NCBI GenBank assembly: GCA_013398015.1
Contig: VZRR01013406.1
Coordinates: forward strand, 998,542 to 1,062,541
Direction of reading: 5' to 3'
Source of the DNA: Oreocharis arfaki
Lineage: Eukaryota; Chordata; Aves; Passeriformes; Paramythiidae
DNA: 64,000 bases
The notes under the pieces were generated by a model, which saw nothing but the letters and a program-made list of their open reading frames with translations, was not told the DNA's origin and ran no database searches. Of the stretch, positions 51,805 through 64,000 are shown piece by piece (positions within the stretch are counted from its first letter, which is position 1; each line of letters begins with the position of its first letter). A program made the translations under genes and the position numbers.

Positions 51805-53010
51805 TACATCACAGTTTACTACCTTTTAAGCAGATATCTCTCCCTGAAGAGATAACCAAAGATTTTTAATGATCCATTTTAATCAGAGATTTCCTTTTCT
51901 GCAAGTTTTTAAAGCTGCACCTGTCAATATTCACTTGCCTGCTCTTAAAAGGGTAAACCCCTCTCCCATTAGAGGAAAATAACATCAGTAAGTTAATCCA
52001 ACTGAATGCACATTTTTTCCCATCCTTAGACAAGGGAAAATAATGTTCTTCCTCTGATTACAAAGAATTAGAAATGCCAATAGATTTAGGGGGAGCTTTC
52101 TCTTTAACATAGCCTCCACTGGGCTACTGTGAAAATAGAATACAGATAAATTTATGGTTTTTGTCTGACTGCTTGCACATTTCATGAAAGTATGCAACAT
52201 TTCAGGGTAGTGAGACAGTCAGGTTTTCAGTGGGTTCAGTCAGAAGAATATGTAAGTAAACAAAAGATACATGCATGTCCTCCCTAACTTCAGACTCAAT
52301 ATCAGTAAATTAAATTGATACACAGAAATCTCTGCTTGATTTAATTTGTTATTTATATCATCTTATTAATTAATCATCTTTCAACACCAATAATTTTTAA
52401 ATTATAAAAATATGTTAATATGTTTCACACAGTGTATCAGGATAAACAATAAAGGTGTGCTATGCTGTCTATTTTCCTAGCAAGACAATTAGAGCTGTCA
52501 TCCTACTAGCAATGCTGGATGCCCTTTTCCTCAAGTGCTGCACAGGGAAAAAATATAATATTTACCTTGGAAAGGCCAATTAATAGTTACTTGGTAGCTT
52601 TGGTATACACCAGACAAAAGGTGAATCTGCTAACATGCAGTGAGCTGGTATTTGAATAGTATTTAGAGTAATATCATTTCTATACCTGTGTAAGATCAGC
52701 CCCCGCCCCCAGCTACCTCACTACCAGCTCAACATGCACACTTCAGAAGGACATTTAGAGCTCGGTTCATGCCATAACCTACATACAAGAACAGCAGGAA
52801 AAAGGCAAAAAGCAATAAAAGTACTATAAAAACTTAAGTATGAGGAATAGCGCACAGAAAACAGTTTGACATAAAGACTTGCAGTTTGGTAGAGAAGACA
52901 GGAGTGATTATGAATACAGATTCAACATGTCCCTGGCACTAAAACAGTCTTAGTCTGAGATGGTTCATTCCAGAATCTGACAGTGAGAAGAGAAAATGCT
53001 AGAGAAAAAT
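51805..53010. other. AT-rich noncoding stretch
   Basis: Nothing is recognised between the two CR1 insertions apart from AT-rich sequence. Confidence 0.6.
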
Positions 53011-53013
53011 AAA

Positions 53014-53160
53014 TCTTAGAATTATAGAATGGTTAGAATTGGAAAGGACTTTAAAGATCATCTAGTTCCAACATGCCATGGGCAGGGACACCCTCCAGTA
53101 GAGCAGGTTGCTCAAAGTTCCATCCAGCCTTGAGCATTTCTGGAGTTGGGGCCTCAACAA
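53014..53160 (-). mobile_element. CR1 LINE 3'-end fragment, minus orientation
   Basis: The plus strand begins with 'ttagaattatagaatgg', then 'gaaaggactttaaagatcat', 'ccatgggcaggga', 'aggttgctcaaag', 'catccagcc' and 'ggagttggggcc'. This is the last 150 bp or so of a CR1, with its 3' terminus at the left. The phrases match the inverted copy at 13559-13825. Confidence 0.93.
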
Positions 53161-53164
53161 CATT

Positions 53165-55825
53165 TTTGAAAATGGCGCCCAGAATGGTGCTGGATTTTTG
53201 AACAATAATTAAGACAATACTAACACTATAAAACATTGTTGCAGTTTGAAAGCTATTTGTTAGAGTCTACCTAACCATAGATAAACTGTAACTTTAAAGC
53301 CATGCAAAACACTTCTTAAACTTTTATAGCCATCTGCAAAAGGTTGTGTCTGTGAATGTTCACATCTGCCCTTCATTTCTTAACGTTTTCTAGGAATAAA
53401 TGAACATGCACTTAATAACACAAAATTGCATTCTAATTGGAAATACCCAATAAGTTTCAAACTTGTCGTTACTTCAAACCTTTATTTTGAGAAGAGACAC
53501 AAAAGGTAAATGCAATTAGATCATTCCAGTGATGGTCATAGCAAACATTCTCTTATTGTTACTTGTATCAGTAATTGCTACATTCTGCAGTATTCACCGT
53601 TAATTACTATAGGTAAGACACACCATACTGAGGAGAAGATATACTCCTGGACACCACAATTAACTTTTGTTGCTTAACTACCATCTAAAAAATGTTTAGC
53701 TAGCAATTGTATCAAACATTACTTGTTTCTTTCCTATTTTATCCCACCACACCATCCTATGTTTGTATGCAGGGAAGAGTTATATCTTTATTTATCTGTT
53801 ATTTTTTTATCTAAACCTCACAATATTATGTATATAAAACACAGTCCATTTTTCCAGCATAGGTTACAGTATCCAAGCAGGAAAGAAACAGCCGGTATAT
53901 TCTCAGAAGCCCACATCACTGTGTTATATTGAAATACACAAATGAGTTGAGATGCCAGAAAATTAATCAGAAACTGCAAAGGCAGCAGGTGCAGTGTTGG
54001 AAGAAAAGCAATCGATAGAAAAGTTGCCAGGTTTCATAAAAAAAGAGAGAAGACTATTGATTCTTCAAATTATTACCCAAAGAAGCTATTGTGACAGCAC
54101 ATTTGACAAACAGCTTGGAAGCAGTCGATGGTAGAAATTACCATTCCCAACTTGTTTAGGATATAAAATATTTTTATTTTACTATCAGCAGCCAAAATAA
54201 GAACCACTATAGCAAATTACCTTGGTATTTTGAGGCCGGGACAAAATAGTTCTGAAACTGCACAATTCTTGTAAGAAAGAAAAAACAAGCCCTCCATATT
54301 TTTTCCTAAAACAAATCAAGGCTCTAGTTTGTCCATTAGGATGTAATCTAAAAATTCTTCCCTGAAACATTCATTCCTCATTATCTTGCCTTGCACCTTG
54401 GTAGTACTTTTGATTGTTTATTGGCTGATTTAATTTATATTTTCCTATTTAGGGAAACAAAAATAATTTCTGAGCTAATAGTTTGACAATCCATTTATCA
54501 ATTAAACAATCAGCCTCTGAAAAGATGAAGACAGGCAGTGCCTTGAGCTGCAACACTGGGTACCATCATTCTCAGAGCTCAAGGTAAACCATGAGCATCG
54601 GGGAGATAAGCCTTGATGAGAATCAATGGCAGTATTATTCAGAATGTGAGGTTCAGTAATAATGAACAATTTCAATTATGCAAACATCTGCTCTAAAAAG
54701 ATTACACCAAAAAAGTAGAGAGCATTATTCAGCTCATTGAACTATAGCAACCTAAATCGTTATTAATTGAAAACTAATCCAGTAATCTAAATACCGTATC
54801 TATAGAGCATATTACAAAAGATCTTTTTTCAGAGAATATTTCTTTCATTCCTTATCTTCAGACCATCATCATAGTCTGCAGATGCCCATTAATCTTCATT
54901 AATTGTAGAAGAAGCCCAGTTGACTACTTTTGGCAGGTAAGATGTCCACCATACCCCTGGAGTGCAGCGTGAATGATTCTTGATGTAGAAGTCAGAGATG
55001 GCTTTTAGCTATAATTCTGAATAGCAAGGATGAAGTGGCTGAGCAAAATGTCACAGGAAGATGTAATTTTAATTAAATCTATAAGTAAGCATAAGAGTTA
55101 ATGACCCTCAGAAATCAAAGGAGAAGCAACAGTATAAACATTTCCTGTCTTCAAGCAGACATTTCAAGCAAGTCATTCTCTCAAGGAAGGTGAGAAACAT
55201 ATCAAAAGATCAATATGTCTAATAAGAAATTCTGCACTTACTTCAAATGGAAGAACATAGAAGAAATGGCAAAAGTTGAATTCTTAAGGGCACATACACA
55301 ACATGAGCATGAGCATGTCAGTACAGTTGAGGAAAGGACAAGGCAAGGAGTTGCTCAATAAGAATCAAGTTAAAAGTCTTTGAAAAAAACCTTCTCGTGT
55401 TGGCCCCTGAATTACTAGCATCAGAGGCTGACCTAGAAAAAACATGAACATATAACTAGGCTTGTTGCATGAATGAAAAGACTAGTTTTGATAAACTGCC
55501 TGTTCCAATTAACAAAATAGGAATAGTGCAGGAAAGAAGGGGACAGCTAAGTTGCCGTCTTAGCTCTGCTTGGTGAGATTCCTCCAAACTTAAGAGTTGT
55601 ACTTGCTGATGAAAATTATGGAGAAAGGGTCATAAGACCAAGAAGAGTCTCATACTCGACTAGAATCTATGATCCAGATTTGGGTGCTGAACTTCAATAA
55701 GAATGTGCACTAACCAGAGAAGTCAAGAAGAGAAGAAAATGAATAATCAGAGGTCTACAAAAGTGTTATTAACTGAAATTATTGAATTCATCTAATTTAC
55801 CTTAAAGGGAGAAGGGATAATATAA
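53165..55825. other. AT-rich noncoding stretch
   Basis: No gene or repeat is recognised. A short GAGCAT triplication lies at about 55306-55320. Confidence 0.55.
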
Positions 55826-55829
55826 ACAT

Positions 55830-56065
55830 GGTTTAAATAAATAAGTGACTTCTGCAAAGGAGGGACTAATCTGTTTTCCTTACCTCTGATGGATATGAAA
55901 GAATGGGTTCACGTCACAGCATAAAATATCAAGTTAAAGATTAAGAAAAACTTTTGGGGTAAAGAGAGTGAAGTGCTAGAATAGATTGCCTGGAGAGGTC
56001 ATGTAATCTGTCTATTTAAAGGTCTTTAATAAAAGGCCTGATAAATATTTATCAGGAAAATATAT
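55830..56065 (+). mobile_element. Old CR1 LINE fragment, plus orientation
   Basis: Diverged sense-strand CR1 phrases occur in the expected order: 'aaaggagggactaatctgtt', 'tctgatggatatgaaagaat', 'attaagaaaaact', 'gaagtgctagaatagattgc', 'ctggagaggtcatgtaatct' and 'ggtctttaataaaaggcctg'. Substitution is heavy, so this is an ancient copy and its ends are uncertain. A 20-bp perfect palindrome lies at its right end (56037-56056). Confidence 0.7.
56037..56056. repeat. 20-bp perfect palindrome
   Basis: CCTGATAAAT (56037-56046) is followed directly by its reverse complement ATTTATCAGG. It lies at the right end of an old CR1 fragment. About 0.06 are expected by chance in 64 kb with equal base use, and more given the AT richness. 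Confidence 0.9.
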
Positions 56066-56069
56066 TCAT

Positions 56070-58985
56070 GCATGGAGGCAGAACAGGTTACAAAAATTTA
56101 AGCTGCTCTGGGATGAAATTCTTCAAGTCTGTGTCACCATCTGAATAGTAGAAAAAGCTAAAGGCAGTGGAAACTTTCCTTAATGAGAAGAAATTCATTT
56201 TATAGCCAGCTTTCAAGTATCCTAAAAAGAGGGCTATCTGAGGACACCTTGCCAAAATATGTTTTGGATAAATCTAACACCTCTGGGATATTTCAGAAGC
56301 AGAAGAGTTGAGGTAACTTCACAGGCCAAACTCGGTTCCACCAAAGAATTGGATTTCATCCATTGGAAACATAAATAATATTAGTCAGCTTGAAAATTGA
56401 CCAAATAGGATACTATTCTGTGTTGTAAGTCTTCATTAAGTGAGTCTCTATTGATATGTCACAGCCCAAGCTCCTGCCTAGGTAACCAAATGTGGCTTTG
56501 TCATTGAAACAGGTACACAGACCAAGTATTTGATGTGGTGCCACAAAGTAATTTGTTTTTTTAAAAATTACTATACAATATCAAAACACCCCAACTGATG
56601 AAAAGCTAATGGTCTGCTCTCAAAAAAAAAAAAACCAAACTCGAAAACAACAACAGCAAAAAAAAACATTAAGGAGCCTGCTTTTATTAATTATTTTCAC
56701 CATTACTGAAGCTTACTAAATAATAATAAAACAATTATATATAACTCTTGTATATAAAATTCACTCTGAATTTCATGATTCAGAGAATTAAGGAACAGAA
56801 ATCAGAGCAGAGGTATACATAATAATAAAAAAGCACTCTAAGAGGGACTTATCATATATAGTGTTTTTATAAAGTGGTAAAATTTAACCTTGTACATATA
56901 GAACCAAAGCAAAGCAATGAGGAAGAAGAGTGGGTCTGTACTTTGAAAAGCAGTCTCTGAATAAGAAACCACTCAGTCACAGTGAACACAGTCTCATTTG
57001 TGCTGCTTGTTAGAAAACAAAATCAGACAAACAAAACAGAGGAGAAAAAGTTTTTCACAAAATAGAAATTAAGTCCAAAGAGATTGAGTCAGGTGCTTCT
57101 AGATGAACAATATCCTCTCTTGACATTAGTCAGCCTTTTGCCAGAATTGTACTGAGATTTCATCCTTCAGTTTTTAAACCAGCATTTTACATATTGCTTC
57201 ACAAACAAAGTCAAAGAACTTGTAAAGTGGTACTTGAGCACCAGCAAGAGCAGCTCAGTCGGATTTTGCTTCTCTAGCCCACGCTGTTGTCTGGCAACAG
57301 GCATATGAGAAAAAATTGCTAGTTCTTACATTCAAGATAATTCATCTCTTTTGACAGCTTCTGCAGCAGCTTTTGGAAGTTCTAACAAAATACTGCTTTA
57401 GTACTCAGATAGTGGATGGGAGATAAGAAACTTGCCATCAATGATTATGTATATTTTCAGTCTGAAATATTTTGAGACTCTTTCACATAAAGATGAGCAG
57501 GCTAAGGTTTTCAGGACTAAAGAGGAACCACCCACAACTAAGATAACTAACTGATGGAATAAGTGAAAATTATAAAGAGAAAGAAATGGTGGTTGTCCAA
57601 GTCAGTGTGGAAACAAATCAATGAATAGAGCATATTCATTTCTGCAACTAGTTTCCTGCCCTGGAACCCAAAATTTTAGAAGAAAATAGGTCACAAAAAA
57701 CCCACAGAATGATGATCTTTATAATGCACTCTAATTCTAAGATGTCACAATGAAACACTTCAGCACATTCATATGAATGAATGAATGAATGACACCCTTC
57801 AGCTTTTCACGTTTACCTTCATCCACTCCTTCCTCTTTCACTTTAAAGAATACCTGTAAATTAACCATGTGAATAGCAGCAACATACACTCCTCTCTCTG
57901 GCATCCAAACACCTTTATATTGGAATATGTATGCACTAGTCAATTTTGGATAGGAATGCCCCTGTCGCTTCTGTCTCTTGACCCATTCATCCTTTCAAAT
58001 ATTAGTTTCAAACTCTAGTCTAGAATCCACTAAGTTCATTCTTATACAAGCTTCAACTTTTTCTGTCAGTAATGCTTTGTTGCTCAGGGGTGTGGTCTGT
58101 GCAAGGGCACACCAACTGCAGTAGCCACTCCGCTCATAAGTGCTGCTATACTTGTCTTAATCCAGACATCCAGCTCCCAAGCTGCATCATGAAAAAGTTA
58201 TTAGCTGCTGACAGGGAATATAGAGTGCTGCAGCAGAACTGAAGAATATTGGAAGTTGCTGATATGGAAAGAATAAATTAATTTTCCATTAGTAGTAGAT
58301 TGGAAAAGGATTGTACTCAATGTACGATAAAGACCATGAACTAGTGCTGAGTAAATACTGTAAAATCGGAAGACTTTTACCTTTCTTTAAGCAATTGTTG
58401 GAATTTTTTGAGACTTATTTTCTTTAATGAAACCCAAAAAACCAAATTATTAATTTAAATTCTGTTGCCAAAGAATTTTCTTCCCTCTCCCCCTCTGCTT
58501 TGCTGTAAAGCAGTCAAAAACTGAGATTCTTTCAACCTGACACCTTTGATGCTATAACTGGATAATTCAGTAGTCTGTTTTTTCACTCTTCTTTCATATT
58601 TATTTTTGAAACTTACTCCCATTTCTCTTCAATGGTGTATCTGAGACTGCCACTAGCCATATTGGGTCATATTGTAGCATAAATAGTTCTCAAGCACAGC
58701 AAAGACTCCCTTGAATTTTGAACAATGGATTGTCTTGATCCATTTTCCTGTATTTTAATTGTCTTTAACTGTCTGCAACTCCTTACAGAAAAACTAGAAA
58801 TAAATCTGAATACAAACTCTTAGTAAGTTCACCCATTAAAGAAGCCTTCAAAAATTTTATTTCTTAGCAGTCTTAAAATACTGAAAAAGTTAAATTACCA
58901 GCTACAGCTGCAAGTTGATTTTATATTTTTTCAGTATTTAACTGCGAGTAAAGGATTTCTCAGGTGTCCTTTATGGGATGTTTAA
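56070..58985. other. AT-rich noncoding stretch
   Basis: No gene is supported. An A13 run followed by A/C-rich sequence lies at 56622-56665, and a GAAT microsatellite at 57773-57792. Confidence 0.55.
57773..57792 (+). repeat. (GAAT)n microsatellite
   Basis: About five consecutive GAAT units. Confidence 0.85.
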
Positions 58986-58989
58986 TGCT

Positions 58990-60160
58990 ACTGCCTCTGT
59001 GACTGCTCCTTTCCAGCCACTGCAGCCCAGCCCAGTGTGCCGGTATCCACAGGGATTAGTTTTTCCATCCCATGCCAGTTGGTGCAGCTGATGCTTTCCC
59101 ATTTGCAAGTTCAAGCAACAGTGATATTCAGTGTGAGATCAGGCACGCAGACATCAGCAAGCGATGCAATCATCTACTGAGTGCTGCGGGCTGGGCACTC
59201 CCTTTTAACAGGATACATATATAACACTGCCAGAACTCACATAAACACAGCATAGATGGCCAAATCCACTTCCTCCTTTCCAGCTTGTTGTGGATGAAGT
59301 TCATGGTGAGAAAGCACATGCCTCTTTCCCTAGATCCACGAGCACATTCTCAGATCTCCTGAACATCAGCAGGAACAGTCTCTTCCCATGCAACACCCAT
59401 GCCTGCACACTGAGCTCCTCCAGTCTCCACCTGCCAGCTATCCCAGCTGTTTATTTGCTGGCAAATAGACAAACACGCCTCACAGTCACAGGTCACCCAA
59501 GTTAGGTCCTCCTACTCACCAGCTAGTCCAGCCTCGGATTTGCTACCAAATTACACACACAAACCCCCTGGCACACCAAGACAGGAGAAAACCACAAACA
59601 CTCCAGACCTCCAAATCTTACACTCTATAGTCCCACACTGGTGGCTGACACTGAGGCCCACACCTGCTCTAGTTGAGCAGGACAAGGTCAGGTGCACACT
59701 AATCCCAGTCTGACTCTACCTGCTGACCCCAAATCCACTTGTGTCCATTCCCCCAGGGCTTGCAATCAGCCCCTACACTGCCCCCTGATAGGGTATAATG
59801 GTATTGTGCAGAGATCAGAAAGGATTTAATAAAACAGGGCAGACTGCAGTGACCAGCACAGGTCAGACAGGTGTGGAAACTAGCAATGGTTTATGTATTA
59901 CCAGCCCTTTTAATGCCCCCCCTCCTAATCTCCACCCTCCTTCTTTCTCCCTGGCCCCCTTTTTCTAAGGATTTCTTAAATTTTGCAAGGACCTGCATCC
60001 CTCTCATCTATCCCAAATCCTCACATTCCTTGTCTGCTTATCAAAGTCCAGGTCAGATCTCTCCACAGCTGTGCCTGGGTTTCTTAATGGTTTTCATTCT
60101 CACTCCTTCTTTAACTTCCCAGGTCCCATTTCTGCAGCATGCTTAGGCACCCACTTGAAC
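58990..60160 (+). other. C-rich, relatively GC-rich block of unknown origin
   Basis: This 1.2-kb block is richer in C than its surroundings, and the plus strand contains many CCTCC, CACC and CCCC runs. It carries a TATATAA at about 59217-59224 and an AATAAA at about 59829. Open frames at 59290-59505 and 59871-60146 are low-confidence and have no domain. The abrupt change of composition suggests an inserted element, perhaps an endogenous retroviral LTR or internal region. No terminal repeats, target duplication or protein motif were found, so this is inference only. Confidence 0.3.
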
Positions 60161-60336
60161 TTATGCTAGTGTTTATTCTAAAATTACCTGTGCTTTTGCA
60201 AATTGTTCGAGTCATTAACCTTTAACATTCCAATCTCTCACAATAGTAACTGGTTATCAGTGTGCATTTTCTCACTTTACCCGTCAGAAGTCATTTGTCT
60301 ACTTATGCTAAAGGCAACATCACCCCAAAAAGACTG

Positions 60337-60395
60337 TAGAATCATGGAATATACCTAGTTGGAAGGATCCTCATGTCTACTTTCATTCCAAACCA
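60337..60395 (-). mobile_element. Very short CR1 LINE 3' end, minus orientation
   Basis: The plus strand reads 'tagaatcatggaatat' followed by 'agttggaaggatcctca'. This is the terminal signature of a CR1 subfamily different from the one at 53014. Only about 60 bases are recognisable. Confidence 0.7.
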
Positions 60396-60399
60396 CCAC

Positions 60400-63300
60400 A
60401 GAATTTATATCTCTAAATCAGACACACGGTACATACCGTCAATTGTATTAATTTTAAGGATTCCCAGAAATACTTACTTCAGAAAATTACTTTATTTTTA
60501 AAGAGGTCTCTATAAATAGAATCTGATTTCTTGAACCTTGAGAGGTTAGTAGTAATAACCAAGAAGTCTCAATAAACATTGTTTTGTGAAAGAACACACA
60601 GTAATTCAGGCAGGGACAGAAAAAGCTGATGCTATTGAAAATCCATCTCTGAAATACTATTTCTATCTTAACATTTTTATGTTAGGAAAGTGAAAAAAAA
60701 AAGCAGAAGACAGTTCATTGTTTTTCTTTGGGGTTGATCATCCCATTCTCCCCCCTCCCTCTGCCCCCTGGCCTCCTTTAAGGATTGAATTCCCTCATAA
60801 CAGCATTTTTGGGTTAAAATTCTTAAGTTCTCAACCCACAAATAAGTACATTTCTTTCTCAAAATCCACAAAAAATCATTCAAAATTAAGTGTGCATTTA
60901 TATCCTTATCAATATTTTTTTAACTGTTCTGGCTTTTATTTCTTTTTGAGGGGAGGGATCGCAAAAGAATTAATTTTGCAATGCTTCATTATCCCAGTGT
61001 AATAGTGAAAAATCACCTTTCCACAACAGATGATATAATTTCTGTGACATTTCAGACTTGCTTGAAAGTCACAGGTAAGGATTGGCAAATAAATCTAACT
61101 TTGCAAATGTTAGTCAATAGCCCAAATGTTATGCTTCTGTTTTATCTTTTCTAGAAAAGGATTTTTCAGAGAACATGTTGAGCCTCATCGCTTACGTCAA
61201 TTTAGCAGCACTGTTACTTTATTGATTTTGGTGGAATTTAATTTTGCAAAGCTGTAAAAGCAGCATCACATATGTAGTATTCCAGCAGAAGGGAATCTAG
61301 CGAGCCTTTCATACAGGCTACATGTGAATTATGAGAAGCCACAGATAAGAGGAAAACAAATACTCATCTTTGAGAAGAAAAAAAAAAAGAATTAAGGTAT
61401 GTTCTTTCAGCTTTGTTATGGTCTTTTATTGCATTAACACACAGTTGGTTTAGTGTCAGAAGATCCACAAGGCAAATGTTCTTACTCCATGAAGGGAAGA
61501 AAACATTGAAGTAAACTGGCCATTAAAAAAAAAAAAACAACCTCCCAGCAATTGGAATTTTAATAAACTGGTTGATTTGAGCAGTAGCTGCAATATTTCA
61601 ATTGTATTCAATTTATCAATAAGGGATTTTCGAGACTCTAAATCTTCACATAATTTAAGTGGTTGGAAAAAAAGGGTGCTCAAAGGGCATATTTTTTCCT
61701 TAATTTCAAGAGCAGAGTCAAGGATGCAGGGCAGGATGCAAGCTGTAATGGGTCAAATGTCTTCCCACAAAAAGCAATCTAAAGGTTTCATTGATTACAG
61801 TGTGACTTGCTCTCTTGGAAACAATTTTCTAGTGGATATGAGGAGAATAAGCAACAGAGCTGTGAAATACTAAACTTGAACTCTTGTTGTTTGCTTATCT
61901 GCTCGATTTCATTATGCAGCATACAGCCAGGTTCCTCCAATATATGGAACATTAAATAAAGTGAATTCGTGACATATAAATATGCCTTCAAAAAAATATT
62001 ATCAGTAACCACACTGTATCTAACATTGGCACCCATCTGATGTTGTACCTCTGTATGGACATAAGCATCTGTTCATACAGGATTCATTACCAAATGAAGA
62101 CTTTACACTGCAAGTAAGACTCGCTTATCATAAATAAGGGGCTCCCAAAATTATAAATAATTTTTTTAGACAAGAAAATCATGTTCAAGCCTTCAATACA
62201 TATATTTCAGAATTTTAATACTGAACATTAATGTTTTAGCAATGCAGCTAGTAGTAAAAAAGCTCTATTTATTTATTGAATGTGGCCAATTTTAGAGGAA
62301 GAGTGTGGCATTAAGTTCAGTATTATATGAACACTCACAAGAAAATAAGAGAAGCACCAGATCTTGGAACTGGTTGGATTTCAGAGTAGATTTCAGACTA
62401 GAATACATTTTTGATTGCATAAATAAGATTTAAACAAGGCCTAATTACTAAGTACAATATATAGTTAGGTGACTGTATTATTAGCCTAAACTTTTTATCA
62501 CTTTTCTTTACATTTCCTCATCTATTTCACGAGCGAATAGCCTAAAGTAGTATTATATTCCTCAGGTTTTTGGTATTTATGTTCTAACACCCCGATTAGA
62601 ACCAACAGTTTAAAAAAATTAGATTTAGCAAATACAAAATGAATGGTTTCTATTACAGGCAACAATGTGAGTAATAGGATACAGGAAATCACTAGCAATA
62701 TATTACCTGTCTTTTACCATCACTGAAACATGGAGGGAGGAGTGAGGGGCACCCAGGAATAAAGCCAATTAGTGGTTCCATCAAACAAACAAACCTAGAG
62801 AATAAATGAATGCAAGTTTCAACTAATTTACTATCTCTTGGCCTTACATGATTGAAATATCATTGAATCTGCCAGGATAGTATATGATTCCCAAAGCGAA
62901 CAGAATATAAATTTGTATAATGGGTACAGGACATACATATGAAAATGTACTGCATTGTGTTCTGAATCCAATCCCTTCTACCAAGTTTCTCTGTGGTTCC
63001 ACTCAAATGCTTCATTGTTTTTCACATATTTGGTGTGGAAACGGGAAGATTTTTTGTAATCGCACAGAATTTTGGAGGCAGATGAGAAAAATAACAACTA
63101 GGCAAGATACTGAAAAATGACCCAAGCTTCAAAAATCTAGGCATGAGACTGTATGCCAAATCTAACAACAGTAAATCTCATGTTTTAGCTTAGTTCTTGA
63201 CAGAACATTATTTAAGTTTGGATCTGTATCTCCAACAATCCTCAGATCTCGAGCCTGTTAGAGTCAAGTATGTTCAGCATTTGCTTCTATGTACTCTCAC

Positions 63301-64000
63301 CCCATCCACCCACACTAATATTTATGCTGTGGATCCATCCTAATGGCAGTCACTGACAGTGAAATAATTGTGATTAAGTATTTCTTCTCTGCTTTTTGAC
63401 ACTGGATATTTTGTGCTTAGATCAACTAAATATTCCTTTGTTGTTTAGGCTGATCATATTTGCCCAATAAAACTACTGCTCTACAGCAAAATACGACTTT
63501 TTTCTCAAAATTGTAAGCACTGCCAGACTGATCTGTCCTGATATCTGTGTCTGGAAGACAGCAGCACGCTTGTGGAGCAACACATTATAGATGTTCCTCC
63601 AATAATTATTCTGATTTTTGGTAACACGCACATGTGGTCAGGCTTTCTTTCCCAGTGTGGAAACACCACGCCCCGGTTTCTGTCCTCTTAAGTTTTACTT
63701 CTGCAAACGCAAAGATGACCAAATGCTCTGTGTCAGCTTTCTGATCTGTAGGGAACAGAGCTCCAGTAGCTGGGGAAGGACATATCTGACAAGTGATGGA
63801 ATGGAAAAATAGAGAGAGAGAGGAGTTCAGGACTGTTTATTGTCTATGGATCCCAACAGCTTCTGTGAGCAAAGCTTCCCTGTCTCACAAACACAAGGTT
63901 TTCCCCTAGTAAGAAAAACTACTAAGTCACTACGAAAATGAAAAATACATACGTAACCACATTGCCTCAAGGCCCTACTACTGAACTAGGATAGAACTTA
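60400..64000. other. AT-rich noncoding stretch
   Basis: No gene, CR1 copy or distinctive repeat is recognised. Homopolymer A tracts occur at about 61380 and 61525. Opposing open frames at 61456-61873 lack domain content. Confidence 0.55.

Noticed and set aside
1..64000. Search for CRISPR arrays, operons, phage genes, tRNA and rRNA
   Set aside because: No regularly spaced repeats, no ribosome-binding-site-led gene series, and no tRNA T-loop signature were found. The CR1 content points to a bird nuclear genome.

Overview
The window looks like ordinary nuclear DNA from a bird. The diagnostic evidence is a set of CR1 LINE fragments, the dominant interspersed repeat of avian genomes. They carry typical 3'-end phrases such as 'aatcatagaatcat', 'gttggaa' and 'tccaac', and one carries a decayed reverse-transcriptase motif. 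The rest is AT-rich, CpG-poor and full of short homopolymer and A/C- or T/G-rich tracts. I see no operon structure, tRNA, rRNA, CRISPR array or phage signature. Two single N bases (17867 and 49984) suggest a draft assembly. The species cannot be fixed from sequence alone.

No complete protein-coding gene is visible. Long open frames are rare and most have the composition of translated AT-rich or GC-rich noncoding DNA. The window is best read as intergenic DNA or part of a very large intron. The best coding candidate is on the minus strand at about 40147-40354: a TATA-like box, a short leader, a well-placed ATG with an in-frame upstream stop, a signal-peptide-like N-terminus and a CAG|GTAAAC splice donor after 69 codons. 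I cannot name the product and find no second exon. Weaker exon-like or pseudogene-like segments lie at 12222-12450, 17872-18093, 20491-20691 (minus), 36179-36532 and 41609-41885.

Layout: 1-12 kb, AT-rich sequence with poly-T and T/G tracts; 12.2-13.8 kb, an exon-like segment and a plus-strand CR1; 17.2-18.2 kb, a cluster with a G-free tract, a 22-bp perfect palindrome, an exon-like open frame and a CpG hairpin; 19.3-20.9 kb, a minus-strand CR1 followed by a possible coding relic; 21-31 kb, featureless; 31.8-32.5 kb, a GC-richer block with a long open minus frame and an AATAAA on the minus strand; 36-42 kb, a possible transposase relic, the candidate secreted-protein exon, the longest CR1 and another open segment; 50.5 kb, a CTTC microsatellite; 51.5-56 kb, three CR1 fragments; 59-60.2 kb, a C-rich block of unknown origin; then AT-rich sequence to the end.

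I did not find a convincing new biological system. The items most worth testing are the minus-strand candidate exon, the 17.2-18.2 kb cluster and the exon-like segment at 12.2 kb.
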